From Sipunculus nudus (Eukaryota > Annelida > Sipuncula > Golfingiida > Sipunculidae), in assembly GCA_026874595.1 (NCBI GenBank), contig CM049307.1:60578870-60642869 (forward strand): 64,000 nucleotides of DNA, read 5' to 3'. A program made the translations under genes and the position numbers. The notes under the pieces were generated by a model that made no database searches, had not been told where the DNA came from, and worked only from the letters and a program-made list of their open reading frames with translations. Of the stretch, positions 24,162 to 35,102 are shown one piece after another. Every line of letters begins with the position of its first letter. Positions within the stretch are counted from its first letter, which is position 1.

Positions 24162-27100
24162 AAAAAAATTTGATATCATACTCCTCCAAGAAACACATAG
24201 TAGTACAGAAAATGAAATGAGATGGAGATCAGAGTGGGGGAACCAAATATTTTTTTGTCATGGAACTTATCAAGCAAAGGGAGTTAGTAAACTAATTAAA
24301 AATTAATCAGGAATCCATGTTAAAGATATAAAGCGAGATAAATGTGGTAGATTTCTTATTCTCAATATTATAGCAGGAATTCATAACATCACACTAGTAA
24401 ATGTATATGCTCCAAATAAAGATGAACCAGATTTTTTTTTAAATCTTATATCTATATTAAAAGATCTACATGTAGATAAATTAATAATTGTTGGTGATTT
24501 CAATGTGACTTTAAACCCGGAAATAGACAAAGAAGGTGGTAATAAATACACTCAGGAAAAATCTAGACAAATTATTTTACATTGGATGGAACTGTCACAG
24601 TTGACAGATGTTTGGAGGGCACAACACCCAGCGACCCTGAAATACACATGGCATAGATACAACCCCCAACCTATATTTTGTCGTCTTGACTACTTTCTTA
24701 TCAGTGAGAGTCTTTGCAGGTACGCAGACACTACTAGAATCGAAACTGGATATAAAACAGATCATGCACTTATTTCAATGAGTTTAATGCTGAGTGAACA
24801 TCCGCGAGGTCGGGGAAATTGGAAATTTAATTGTTCATTACTTGAAGATGAAACATATATTAAGCAGATTAAAGAATGTATAAGAAACACTGTAAAAGAC
24901 AATAAAGAAGCTAATCCCTCACTTTTATGGGACACAATCAAGTGCCAAATTAGAGGTGAAAGCATAGCATTCTCAACAAACAAAAAGAGAAGGTACACTA
25001 ATAAACTAATAACATTAGAGAGAGAAATGTATAAGGCCCAGTGTCAATATAATAAAACTAAGAACTTTGAAGATAAATGTAAATGGGAGATTGCAGTGAA
25101 CAATCATAAACTTTTAATTGAAAATGAGACAAAAGGAGCAGTAATCAGATGCAGATCCAGATGGTTTTCAGAAGGAGATAAACCTACAAAGTATTTTTTA
25201 AATTTGGAAAAAAGAAACTATGAACAAAAATCAATCCTGAAATTAAAAGACAAAAATGGAAAAATAATTACTGACACAGAAAAATTTTGCAGGAACAATT
25301 AACATTTTATAAGAATTTCTATACATCTAATGAACTTAGAGAGGATAACACAAACTAGTTAATTACAAAAGAGGATTTATATACACTCCGAGAGGAAGAC
25401 GCACAAAACTGTGAAGCAGATTTTTCTCCATCTGAGCTATATAAAACTGTGAAATCTCTTGAAACAAATAGGACACCAGGACCTGATGGATTTCCAGCTG
25501 AATTTTATCAGAAATTTTGGGATGATATTAAAGATTATTTTATTAACTCACTGAAATATTCATTTTCCAATAATATTTTACCACTTTCAATGCGACAAGG
25601 TATTATCTGTCTCATTCCCAAAAAAAGGAAAAGATTCTCTTCATTTGAAGAACTGGCGTCCTCTCTCTCTTTTAAACACTGACTATAAAATAATTGCTAA
25701 AACTTTAGCTAATAGACTTAAGACAACCCTAGACTTTATAATTCATTCTGATCAGACTGGTTTCATGGAAAATAGGTATATTGGAGAAAACATTATAAAA
25801 ATTACAGATATATTTGCATATTCATATAAACATAAAGTAAAAAGTTACCTGGTATCAATAGATTTTGAAAAAGCTTTTGATTTTTTAGAATGGACTCATA
25901 TTCAGAATGCTCTAAAAATGTTCAATTTTGGACCAAATATTAGAAAATGGATTCATATACTTTACTCAGGTATTAACAGCTGTGTTATAAATAGGGGATG
26001 GGCTACTTCATACTTTCCTATAAATCGAGGTGTTAGGCAAGGCTGTCCATTGTCACCATATCTGTTTATACTCGCTTCAGAAATACTAGCTGTTAAAATA
26101 AGGAATAATCCTAGAATTAAAGGTGTAAATATAGGAGGTACTGAACATAAAGTAATTCAGTATGCAGATGACACAGCAGCTACCCTTACTGGAGGAACTA
26201 AATCTTTAAAAGAACTTCTAGGAACTTTTGACGAATTAAAAAAAAAATATCGGGATTAAAATTTAATGTAGAAAAAAACTGTAGTTATTCCTATGACACC
26301 TTTTGCTAATGAAAAAGAAAACATAGAAATACTAGGTTTAAAATGGAGCCCTGAACCAGTAAAAATATTGGGTATATCTGTTTATCCAGACTGGAGAAAG
26401 ATGAAAGATATCAACTATAAAGAAATACTGAGTAAAATAAAAACAATTACAAATAAATGGTCCAATAGAGGTATGTCGCTTTCAGGAAAACTAAATATTA
26501 TAAAAGCACATGTATTGTCACAACTAATATATGCACTACAGGTATTACCCAATCCATCCCCAACTTATGTAAAAGATATCTTTACTTTGGAAATTCATAT
26601 GGGACAAACAAGATAAGATTAAACGAACCACTCTCATAGCACCTATTGAAAAAGGGGGACTAGACATGATACTTTTAAAATCCAAAATTGATGCATTAAA
26701 AATTGCTTGGGTGAAACGTTTCTTATCTGGCCCCTTAGACCGAGGCTGGAGACAGATAGTTGATATACACTTTAAAGGAATGGGTTCTTATATATTTAAA
26801 TGTAATCTTAGGTCATCTGACATAAAAAATCTTAATGATCATCTATATTGCCCATTCTGGAGAGAAGTTTTTGATGCATGGTGTAAATATAACTTTAAAA
26901 ATGTGTACTCTCCAGAGGAAATCTTTAATCAGGAATTATTTTATAACTCGCACATCAAAGTTGATCATAAAACTGTATATATCAAAGAAATGTGTAATGC
27001 AGGTGTCACAAAAGTATATGATATCCTAAAAAATAAAAACAAACAATATACTTTTCTATTACATGCAGAACTCATTAGTAGATATAAATTAAAATTAGGG

Positions 27101-28235
27101 CAAATGCAGTATATGAGTTTAATTGATGCTATTCCAGCATGTTGGAAAAAAATAATAAAAGCATGCTCAGATAGTGATATACACATTAACAATCCATGTA
27201 AACCGAATATAGAAACTATAATGAATACAAAGAAAATCTCACAAAAAGTTTACTAAGATTTAATTATGAACGTCTGCACAGAACCCTCCAAAGTAATTGA
27301 TAAATGGAATAGAGACATGCAATGCGATTGCAAAGACCGGATATATGAAGCCTTTAACAATATAAAAAGCATAACAATATCAGAAATATTAAGAATATTT
27401 CAGTTTAAACTAATTCATAGAACCATAGCTCTAAACCCTCTGTTATTTACTATAGGGAAAGCAACCAGTGAACTTTGTTCACTTTGTAAAAAAGAGAAAG
27501 AAACTATTATGCATCTATTTTATAGCTGTAACGAAACACAAAACATTTTTACTCAAATGAAAAACTGGCTGATTAGCCAAAAGATACTTCTTACAGAAAA
27601 CGGCTTTAGCAAAACAACTATTTTCTTCAACAACACAAATGATTCTCTGTTAGATATACTTATATTACTAGCTAAAAGATATATATATGTGTGTAAATGC
27701 AAAAATATTATGCCAACGTTTATCAATATAAACTATATATGGCACAGATATACACCATTGAAAGAAACATTGCCCACAGAAATGGAACTTTATCTGTACA
27801 TTATATGAAGTGGAGCTCACTTGTGTCTTAAAATATTATTGTTTATACAATTTGACATTGAGATATATATATCAAATATAAGTTTTGTGTTTCTATATAC
27901 AGATATTGTTGTTGCTGAATATGCAAAGACTTATGTTTTTTTATGTGTTCTTAAGTATGCATTTGTCATTATAGTGTCAAATATTTGATTCATACTCCCT
28001 GAAGAATATAAGAATATAAGCTAAAATTACCCGGTAAACAAACTATCATAGGCCATAATCAATCCTCTACATAAAATTGTCTCTGAACTGTATAAGTATC
28101 CCCATACTGAAATTATCTCTGTGCATTGTTATTGTATGTTTTTGTGCAGTGTATTAGTATGTGTATATATTGTTTTACATGTTCATTATTTGTACTGTCC
28201 ATATGTTGTTTCATGTGATGTATTCAATAAAAAAA
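24162..28235 (+). pseudogene. L1-like LINE ORF2, 3' part: endonuclease, reverse transcriptase, C-terminal zinc knuckle
   Basis: The endonuclease resumes with KFDIILLQETH (catalytic Glu), then VNVYAPN, VGDFNVTLNP, RLDYFLIS and KTDHALIS. The reverse transcriptase follows with RTPGPDGFPAEFYQ, NWRPLSLLNTDYKIIAKTLA, DQTGFMENRYIGENI, VSIDFEKAFD (motif A), NRGVRQGCPLSPYLFILASE (motif B) and QYADDTA (motif C). A C-terminal CSLCKKEKETIMHLFYSC knuckle ends near 27,530 and the last frame stops at 27,808. The 3' UTR ends in AATAAA and an A-run at about 28,225-28,240. Domain order and the NWRPLSLLN/RGVRQGCPLSP wording suit the L1/Tx1/Nimb group. The copy is dead: in-frame stops at 24,304, about 25,356 and 27,254, and frameshifts near 25,290, 25,625, 26,245-26,275 and 26,590, mostly in homopolymers. 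No target duplication could be assigned. Confidence 0.9.
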
Positions 28236-29029
28236 AATAATGTCTCGGCAAAAAAATTTATAACAAAAATTCAGAAACTGGTCTAGGACGTCTACCATAT
28301 GTAGGGCTATATCTTGTGAGAAATAACATTTAGTTCTGTAGTAATGCATGATCATTAGAGACCTTTATCTCGTACGGAAGACTGGTGGTGCCATCTGCAA
28401 TCGTTTCGCATAGCGTCGATCAATAAATGGTTATGGGTGAAAATTACACTTTTCTAAGGAGTGAACGGATATATCAGCCTGAAATTTAGCATGTCAATCT
28501 AACCTGGTTAGATTTCTCGTTCACAAAACTGGTGGCGCCACCTACAAGCCACATATTCGTAAAATACATAAATACCCTTATCTCAGGGGCGGTTTGGCGT
28601 ATCGGCATGAAATTTTGCATAGCTATAGAACTAAGATGGCATTATATTCTACGAAAGACGGTTTGGAAAAAGTGTAAAAAATTGCTCATTTGTGAGGCCG
28701 ATACTCCTGTTGCGTCTTATAAAGTATCCATGGTCTGGTCTTCGGAGAAAATCTATGAAAAACAATCCGCCCCAACCCCCAAAAACAAACATTGCTCAAA
28801 ATCTCCTACGGACCACCTCCCTCCCTCCCTCTTTTCATAAAGAGGACCCCTCCCTTCACACCCACCCAAATTTCTGTTTTCTTAACCCTCATCATATTTG
28901 TGGAACATTCATTTTTCATTTGTATTTACTATATGGAAAATATAGCTCAACAAAGACTTGTTTTTTTTAGTGATTTTCTGTATTATAGGATCCATGTAAC
29001 AATGTATCAAAAGCTTACCAATTTTCAAT
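28236..29029. other. Decayed repeat region, no gene
   Basis: Loosely repeated motifs such as ACTGGTGGTGCCATCT, ACTGGTGGCGCCACCT and GCCTGAAATTTAGCATG / GGCATGAAATTTTGCATAG at about 28,380-28,640 suggest an old, diverged tandem repeat with a unit of roughly 150 bp. The C-rich ORFs at 28,532-29,061 are not convincing. Confidence 0.4.
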
Positions 29030-29565
29030 TTTGGCGTCCAATATGGCCTTCAAGACCCTAAATGGCCATAAATCATTTATATCATTTATTTTTTTTATCG
29101 TAGGGTTGTTATTTTGGTATCTTTTATTGTAATTTGGGTTTGCGAACTCGCTGAAAGCTGAAAAAAAAACATCGTTGTGTATTCGTGTGACTAGCAAATC
29201 CAAGATTCTGTCAAAATTGCTGGGAATTACGTCATTTACATCCTATGTTAATAAGTCACGCTTTATATTATAGCCGTTGTTTTTGTAAAATATGCTCAGT
29301 GGTAAAAATTTTAAAGAATAAAGCTTGAACGTGCCAGTAACATTTGCATCCAAGATAGCATCCAAGATGGCCACAGAACAGTATACACTAATATGGTGAA
29401 ATGTAGTTCAATCGTTGATGCGAGTCAGGTGTCTACTGCCAGGGTTAGTGTCTACAAATTAGGAAATCAAGACCAGTAGTAAAACCGTTGAGTATTCAAG
29501 TACTCTTAAATATTAAGCATGGCATCCAAAATGGTTACCAATACAGTGAAAGCGGCGGCAAAAAA
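29030..29565 (+). repeat. Left arm of a large imperfect inverted repeat
   Basis: Contains CATCGTTGTGT, GTGTGACTAGCAAATCCAAG, GCATCCAAGATAGCATCCAA and ATCCAAAATGGTTAC. These match, in inverted order and orientation, the segment 30,680-31,340. Confidence 0.7.
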
Positions 29566-30679
29566 ATGCGTATTTCTAATAGATCTGTAAAAACTTAACT
29601 CAAAGGACTTAAGAAACGAAATAGTTCGGGCCGCTTAAATTGGAATTGCACGATGAGCGTCATCTTTAAAACACAATTGTCTGCATGAAGTTACTATTTA
29701 TCTTATCAAAGTCAATTAACTGGAAAACACCTTTTTTTGATATTTCTCATACTGTTTTGTGTGTGTTTAGTTTACAAGGTCAAAAGCACTGTGACATGGT
29801 ATAATCTGAAACTCCTACAGCTACATGATCCTATTAAGCAGTTTGTATGGACTATCTTCAGAAGATTATCGAGAGGTAAGTCATTGCCCAACGAAAACCT
29901 TTCATTTTGGAGACGAGCATTCTGCTGGTAACCTAACATGTCGGAGTCCTGACCGACTGTGGAAATTGGAGAGGCATATGCTTAGTCCACATGATAATAG
30001 TTATGGTCTATTTAAATCATCCTGTATAGAGAACAAGAATTCCCAAGCAACTCCTAGTTGAAAGGAAAGAAGGCCCCAGGAATGCTTGCAAAACTAGGGC
30101 CAATATCGTCAACATTGCAATCGCCCGGAATCTGCATGGAGAAGGACTTGACATGTGGACAAATAGGCTATCGGAAAAGGGAGCTACCGATGAAGCATGT
30201 CAAAAGGCCAGGAGAGGAAGAGGGTAGAAGCAGCGGAACTCATGGAATCCAGAGGATATCCCTGCCCCAATACAGTCGTCAATGCAGATTAAAAAAAAAC
30301 AGGAGCCACAAAAACTCCTGAGCCATATGCGAACATACAGCAAACATGACAAAAAAACCCCATTTTATACAAGGAGTATAAGGGCAAAGCAAAGGGCAGA
30401 TACATAAGCAACAGTTTTATATATACATGTTACATATACATATAGATGTTAGCACCAGTTTTCCAGTACGTTTATGACAGTGATTTTTCATACTAGGCTC
30501 GAGCTGGACTTGGAATACATTTCTAGACCTGACCTCCAGTTACAGGTCCGAGTTCATCACCCTCGAATTCAAGTGTCAACATCATTTGGCAAAGCACGTG
30601 TTACCCCAGAGAACCTTCGTTGTATTCTGTCCACTAAATTCTAAAGTCTTAGAACTGTCTCCAGCCATTTCAGTGAAAA
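29566..30679. other. Spacer between the inverted arms
   Basis: Overlapping short open frames at 29,737-30,321 have no recognisable domains, and no splice signals or family motifs support a gene. It could be the decayed core of a foldback element. Confidence 0.4.
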
Positions 30680-31340
30680 GGTGGCCATCTTGGATGTCAC
30701 ATTTGATGTTTAAGGTTACTGGATTACCCAATGATACTTTTACTTGTCTAGGTATATAATTTTGTATACCCTAAAATCAAGCGGCAGACTTCAACCACGC
30801 GTCTAGGATTTAAAAGTAACTGCTTTTAACCATATTGGAATAAAATTGTTCGGCGTTCATCTTGAATGCTATCTTGGATGTAACCATTTTTAAAGCTTTT
30901 TTAATTAACACTTTACCACCAAGCAATTTTTAACCCTTAAAGAACAGGTATTGGCACCAAAATTATTGTAATTACACAAAGTGTGGCTTATAAATATTTA
31001 ATATAAATTACGTAAAACTCATTTTGATGCCATCTTGGATTTTCCAGTCACATGACTACACAACGATGCTATAGTTGTTGTCAATGAATTCACAAACCAA
31101 AAATGTAACCGTGAATAGCACAATTATATTTCTGTAATGAAAAATAAATGATTTATCTTTATTTTTTATGACCTGGCGGCCATTTTGGACGACATCTTGG
31201 ATTTCCCAATAACATAGATATGTAATGATATTTTATTGGGCCCAATGGGTTTCTTTTCCCCAAACACTTTGAAGTAGATACCAAATTAAGTGCAACTCTA
31301 TGATGAAAAATAAATGATTTACGGTCATTTTAGGGACTTG
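30680..31340 (-). repeat. Right arm of the imperfect inverted repeat
   Basis: GGCCATCTTGGATG (30,690), CTATCTTGGATGTAACC (30,870), GCCATCTTGGATTTTCCAG (31,030) and ACATCTTGGATTTCCC (31,190) are inverted counterparts of the left arm. The AAAAATAAATGATTTA block occurs twice (about 31,140 and 31,305), so the arm itself contains a tandem unit. Confidence 0.7.
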
Positions 31341-32146
31341 GCAGGAGCCCGATTTCGGTGAAATTTTGTTTTATTGTTAAGCTGGTCCTGTAGTACAGAA
31401 AATCACCTGACCACAGTTTTTTTTCAATTTGTTATGAGTTGTTATTTTGACTCGTCTATATCGTGTGTTTGTGTTCGGTAAATCAGGTTTTCATTAAATT
31501 CATGTCTTTTATTTTGTTTGCTTTTAGCCTTTAAAGGTCGGCGTGTTTGTACTGTAGTGGTTTTGTTGTTTAAGCGAACCTGTGTATACGCCGGCTAAAC
31601 GTTTGCTAATTTGCCAGCGTTTAGCCATGCCTTCAACAGCGAAGCTCTCTTAGACAACAAACACCCAGATCGATCCAGCAAACAGTTCATACAGCTCTCA
31701 TTATGGTCAGTGCATGAACATCAAACATTAGTGAAGCGTTTGGTTAATATCACTCAACACCATAAAAGCAGGTCCACGCCAGCGTCAAGAAATCAATCCA
31801 TCTGAAGGGAGGAGTTGTCCAGGGGGCAAGTCTGAAATGTTATCTAATACTGCAACCCCTGCCCCTTTTAGGTTTTATGGTATTTTCGGGTCAAGTGATC
31901 CATGGTTATGCTAACAAAGTACTGAACAATTTTCATGATTTACAACTTATACATAGTATAATTTCCATTATTGTATATATTTTATTTATATCTTGCTTAT
32001 TTCAAGTTTTCAAGCATTAAATATGAATTTTTTTTTTATATAATTTAAAATTTCCTATATAAATTTCAATCCAAGCATTATCTACATGAAGAAGACCTGC
32101 TCTTTCTTACTTAATAAAATAGTCACGCCTCAGACAGATCTATAAT
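31341..32146. other. Non-coding, nothing recognised
   Basis: AT-rich sequence without coding or repeat signatures that I can identify. Confidence 0.4.
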
Positions 32147-32395
32147 CAGGGGTAGGGATAGTGGACGCAAAAGGGGGGGGGGGCCTTTTCGACCAAATAA
32201 TCCGGAAAATAGATAATAAATGCTTATAATAAGGGCCGGATAACGCATAATGGTGCTTTTAAAACAAATCCAGATTTTATTCTTTAAGCCATTTGATTCT
32301 AAATTTTTAAAAGAGTTTCTGCACGATGGGAGGGGGTCCCCACTCCCATAAATCCCTTCCGCAACCCCCCCTCTAAAATCATGAATCAGCCCCTG
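32147..32395. mobile_element. hAT-type MITE (249 bp)
   Basis: The left end is CAGGGGTAGGGATAGTGG. The inverted right end is CAGGGGCTGATTCATGATTT followed by a G-rich run. The latter matches the common hAT terminus pattern CAGGGGCGGATCCAGGATTT. No coding content. The 8-bp flanks (TCTATAAT and AAATAAAA) do not form a convincing duplication. Confidence 0.55.
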
Positions 32396-33016
32396 AAATA
32401 AAAATCAAGTAACGGCCTTGTAAGCATTGATTTGATTTGGTTTGAAACATAAGACTTTTTTGTCCTAGATTCTATACTTTTACATTTTATTTTATGAAGA
32501 ATATTTTGCAATTTTTTGTCTATATTATGCGATTAAATTTCATTTTGTTTCTCAGCATGAATGACAGTTTTAGAATGTATCACTTTTTTGTAGTTGTAAT
32601 GTTCCATGCTTCACATTTCAGAACAAGGATTATCCTTCACAAATAGACCAGGAAATTGATAGACCACCATCCCAATAAAGCTATTGATTATTTCTTTCTT
32701 TCTACAAACTCTTTAAGAGTTCCTGGAGAAAAAGTATGTTAAAAAAATGTTGATGAAATAACCTTCAAAATGTTAGAAATTGTCAGTCAAATAAGATACA
32801 TTAAGTATGTTAAGTGAAAGCTAAAGTAGGCGCATCCAGTATCTTGTATAATTGTCGCGAAGAATCGAGGTTTATTTTGACACATAAAATTGCAGGAAAA
32901 TTATTGAAACAATTTTTTGGTCTTTTGTGCATGATTTTTTAAAAATAATCCATAAATGGTATATGACAATGCTGGAAGACTTGTGCTGGATGAAAAGATA
33001 TATAAATTTGGCGCAC
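32396..33016. other. Non-coding, nothing recognised
   Basis: AT-rich sequence with no supported gene. Confidence 0.4.
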
Positions 33017-33025
33017 AACTCCATA

Positions 33026-33285
33026 GGTAAAGTCTGTTGGGCGTTTACACCCGAGCCTATACTGGCTCATCAGACCGCTGTTTATCCCGGTTTCTATAGC
33101 GTGTAGCAACTTGAGAGTTAAACTCCTCCTTAAGGAGACGCTAGTCCATCACAGGTTACCTTCCCATTTCAACTGCTGGGTGGACAGAGGCACACTTTGG
33201 CACGGTTGGGGTCTGACCGGGCTTCGAACTCACGACCTCTCCATCATGAGCCCGGCACCTTTACCATTACACCACCGCCCCCGCT
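33026..33285 (-). mobile_element. tRNA-derived SINE with perfect target-site duplication
   Basis: On the minus strand the element starts GCGGGGGCGGTGGTGTAATG, continues GTAAAGGTGCCGGGCTC and has GTGAGTTCGAAGCCCGGTC. These are the A-box (TGGTGTAATGGTAAAGG) and B-box (GAGTTCGAAGCCC) of a polymerase III promoter in a tRNA-like head. A body with CTGTGATGGACTAGCGTCTC follows, resembling the conserved central domains of invertebrate SINEs. AACTCCATA flanks it exactly on both sides (33,017-33,025 and 33,286-33,294). The perfect duplication indicates a fairly recent insertion by a LINE machinery. It is a SINE head rather than a functional tRNA gene, as the acceptor stem and 3' half do not complete a cloverleaf. 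Confidence 0.85.
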
Positions 33286-33294
33286 AACTCCATA

Positions 33295-33500
33295 TATATG
33301 AACAAATGCCAACATTTAAGTTTGACTTTGATGTGCTTAGAAATGATCAATTGTGTTTTCGTCCAAAAGAAAATCTATGCGTGGGACTCTCCCTGGAGCT
33401 GTCCCATGAGATGTGTAAAGATTTAAAAAAAGATTCAATGTTACCATCAGCCGGAAGCCTTACAACAGTTACCAGTCATCAAACCTGTTTTTTTTATTTA

Positions 33501-33540
<40 letters not shown>

Positions 33541-35102
33541 CTCTTAATTAAAAATACATTGTGGTGACCAAGGATACATTCAAAAGATATTGGATGGTTC
33601 CCTAGGTGTAACCTAATCTTTCCCAAATTTCATGAAACTAATTCATATATATATATATATATATGAAATATCGGAAATTTAATTGAAATCTAGGGTACAC
33701 TATAGGTTTCTGAATTGGATGAGACCCAAAAAGTGTAAAGCATTAGCTTGTCTCGCTGAAATATGTTAACATTGTTCCTTATACAGAATATCCCGTTTTC
33801 GTTTATTTGTACCAGTATATTCCGTGTTTCAGTAGAGTTAGTTTTATTTTGACAACGTGTCCTGGCGTAGTTTCTGGTTGATAGCTGTGCAATAGACCCC
33901 GAAATTTCATAAAATTATGTCAGGTTCGTCAAGTTTTATAAGATAAATATAAAAAAATGACTCCCCCCCCCCCCCCCCCCCCCCCGCAAAACACACTTGG
34001 CATCGTCCCTGACACTCCTCCACCGTGGCCAAATAGCCAAATGTAAGTCTGTTTTATAGAATAATGTAGAAAGGAATGAGTGAGAAATCGTTAGAAATCT
34101 ACATGAAACAATACATTATTAGGGGATGACTTAAATACCTTTTTGATTTTGATTAAATCATGAAATTGTAAAACGAGAGACAATTGTATCCAAAAGTATT
34201 CCCGTAACGGTTATTTAGACGAAAACTTTTAAGCCGCGCATCACGAAAACCAAACGCCAACGAAGGCGTGTGACAGGATTGTTCATAATTCTAAACACCG
34301 AATGATCCTTAATGCCCACCAGTTTAAATAAACCAGAATGACCAAATGGATCTAGTCATTTGGCAGTAAATTAGTAGGGAAGGTTGGTAAATATACACAC
34401 CGTGGACTATCGTGTCCCTTTTTATTGCAGGCCACGTTTCCAAGGCAAAATCATTATCTGAATCCATATAACAATCCTAGCCACGGCTCATCAATAGCTG
34501 GACAAGAATAAACATTTTATCTGCCCATCTCCGATGAAATAACCTGTCTGTGAATTCCCTGGGTAGATGGATTTCCTCTAACATAACAATTATATGATTG
34601 TTGTCTCCATGTGTTGTCGATCGGTTTCGGTTCATGTCTCCGCACATTGGTCAGTCTGCCGACGACGTCTTTTCAGCGCTGACCGCTCGAGAAGGCCGGA
34701 TGATCTGACTTGTTTCCCGTAATGCGCAGTCGATGGCAGCTGACTGCTTCTACAAAGTGTCGAAAGGAGTACACAGCGCAAAACCTGCAAGAAATAATTT
34801 ACCGTCAATTTGAGGAAAACAGTGAATACTTTTTGTCAGATTCCTCGAAAATGGGTGCAAAGAACTTACGATCTCGAGGTACGAGAAGAAATTCGTTCAC
34901 TGACTTTCTATAAAGATAGGGCGTTTTTACTCAATGTTTGTGATTAAGATTTTCATTAATAATTAAAATGGGACTTCGCTTCCCTTTTTCATTTAAAAAT
35001 TATTGTGGATTGATAGTTTGGATGTTTAAATGAAGAAGGGAACATTGGTATTGGTTAATTTGAAAGAACTTTGATAGATTCCGTGTGAGGATTTCTGAAA
35101 TC
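33295..35102. other. Region upstream of the receptor gene
   Basis: Contains an (AT)n tract at 33,502-33,538, a second at about 33,643-33,664 and a C homopolymer of about 23 at 33,963-33,985. The 34,600-34,900 stretch is richer in GC and CpG (CCGACGACGTC, AGCGCTGACCGCTCGAG), so it may hold the promoter or a 5' non-coding exon of the receptor gene. No TATA box is clear. Confidence 0.35.

Noticed and set aside
28532-29061. Overlapping proline-rich frames
   Set aside because: Three frames overlap in a C-rich segment of a decayed repeat, with no codon pattern favouring one.
29737-30321. Three chained open frames as a small gene
   Set aside because: No domain, no consistent splice joins, and they lie in the spacer of a repeat structure.
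33240-33285. tRNA gene
   Set aside because: A and B boxes are present, but the sequence continues into a SINE body and is bounded by a target duplication. No complete cloverleaf.
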